NCBI GenBank assembly: GCA_002297865.1 | Contig: DBKX01000421.1 | Coordinates: forward strand, 1-5,124 | Direction of reading: 5' to 3' | DNA: 5,124 nucleotides | DNA from: Lachnoclostridium sp. UBA739 | GTDB taxonomy: Bacteria > Bacillota_A > Clostridia > Lachnospirales > Lachnospiraceae | Part shown: in pieces, positions 4,972-5,124 of the stretch | Layout of the letters: each line of letters opens with the position of its first letter | Numbering within the stretch: position 1 is the first letter of the stretch | The notes under the pieces: model-generated | Told to the model about the DNA's origin: nothing | Seen by the model: the letters and a program-made list of their open reading frames with translations, nothing else | Database searches by the model: none | Translations under genes and position numbers: made by a program

Positions 4972-5000
4972 TTGACTTTTAAATTGTCATAGTCTATAAT
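4972..5000 (+). promoter_or_regulatory. Strong sigma-A promoter of the tRNA-Pro operon
   Basis: TTGACT (4972-4977, 5 of 6 to consensus) is separated by exactly 17 bases from a perfect TATAAT (4995-5000). Transcription should begin near 5006-5008, leaving a leader of about 68 nt before the tRNA at 5075. With the A-tracts just upstream, this is the best promoter in the window. Confidence 0.93.
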
Positions 5001-5002
5001 AA

Positions 5003-5020
5003 CTCTTGCGTCGGCGAGAG
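5003..5020 (+). other. Short inverted repeat at the tRNA promoter start site
   Basis: CTCTTGC (5003-5009) pairs with GCGAGAG (5014-5020) over seven positions, one a G-U, around the loop GTCG. It straddles the expected start site, so only part would be in the RNA if transcription begins near 5007. It could be a protein-binding palindrome or chance. Confidence 0.3.
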
Positions 5021-5074
5021 ACAGAAAAACAAAAACGAAAAATGGCGAATTTAAAAAGTCTTTAAAAGCACCAT

Positions 5075-5124
5075 CGGGGTGTGGCTCAGCTTGGCTAGAG
5101 CGCTTGATTTGGGATCAAGAGGTC
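5075..5124 (+). tRNA. tRNA-Pro (anticodon TGG), 5' part
   Basis: The first 50 nt are visible and the rest is cut by the window end. The 5' acceptor strand is CGGGGTG (5075-5081), which fits tRNA-Pro. The D-arm begins at 5084. The anticodon stem CTTGA (5103-5107) pairs with TCAAG (5115-5119) around the loop TTTGGGA, giving anticodon TGG at 5110-5112. It reads CCN proline codons, chiefly CCA and CCG. Being first after a strong promoter, it may head a tRNA cluster. Confidence 0.95.

Overview
The window is AT-rich, with tRNA genes at both ends and a run of co-directional plus-strand genes between them. Gene content and signals fit a low-GC, spore-forming Firmicute. I infer class Clostridia, most likely a Lachnospiraceae-type organism. 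The reasons are strong Shine-Dalgarno sites, tRNA genes without an encoded CCA, a HAAS/DUF1700 protein, a CwlD-like amidase, and the order THUMP methyltransferase - amidase - RdgB - YfcE-like phosphoesterase. The species cannot be fixed from this sequence alone.

Layout. 1-29 is the 3' end of a tRNA-Leu. 44-117 is a complete tRNA-Arg(ACG), closed by a perfect 14-bp rho-independent terminator (124-159). 293-754 encodes a small HAAS-domain membrane protein with its own promoter and a terminator (805-833). 755-1135 holds no confirmed gene, but contains two perfect hairpins and four G-runs (871-980) that look like an uncharacterised structured RNA, followed by a possible sporulation-type promoter. 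1136-1354 encodes a 72-residue Asn/Ser/Gln-rich protein made of 17-residue repeats, with its own terminator. 1469-1771 encodes a single-domain rhodanese.

1896-4907 is a housekeeping block: a YpsC/RlmL-type 23S rRNA guanine methyltransferase, a membrane-anchored CwlD-like N-acetylmuramoyl-L-alanine amidase, the XTP/dITP pyrophosphatase RdgB (overlapping the amidase by 4 bases), and a YfcE/YsnB-type metallophosphoesterase 24 bases further on. RdgB and the phosphoesterase form a pair known from other Firmicutes. The amidase is probably co-transcribed with them. The window closes with a near-consensus sigma-A promoter behind phased A-tracts, driving a tRNA-Pro(UGG) that runs off the end.

Most of the window is ordinary conserved chromosome. 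The parts worth a second look are the G-run hairpin element (871-980), the adjacent Q/N-rich repeat protein with its sporulation-like promoter, and the A-tract array before the tRNA-Pro. No phage, transposon, CRISPR array or defence system is visible.
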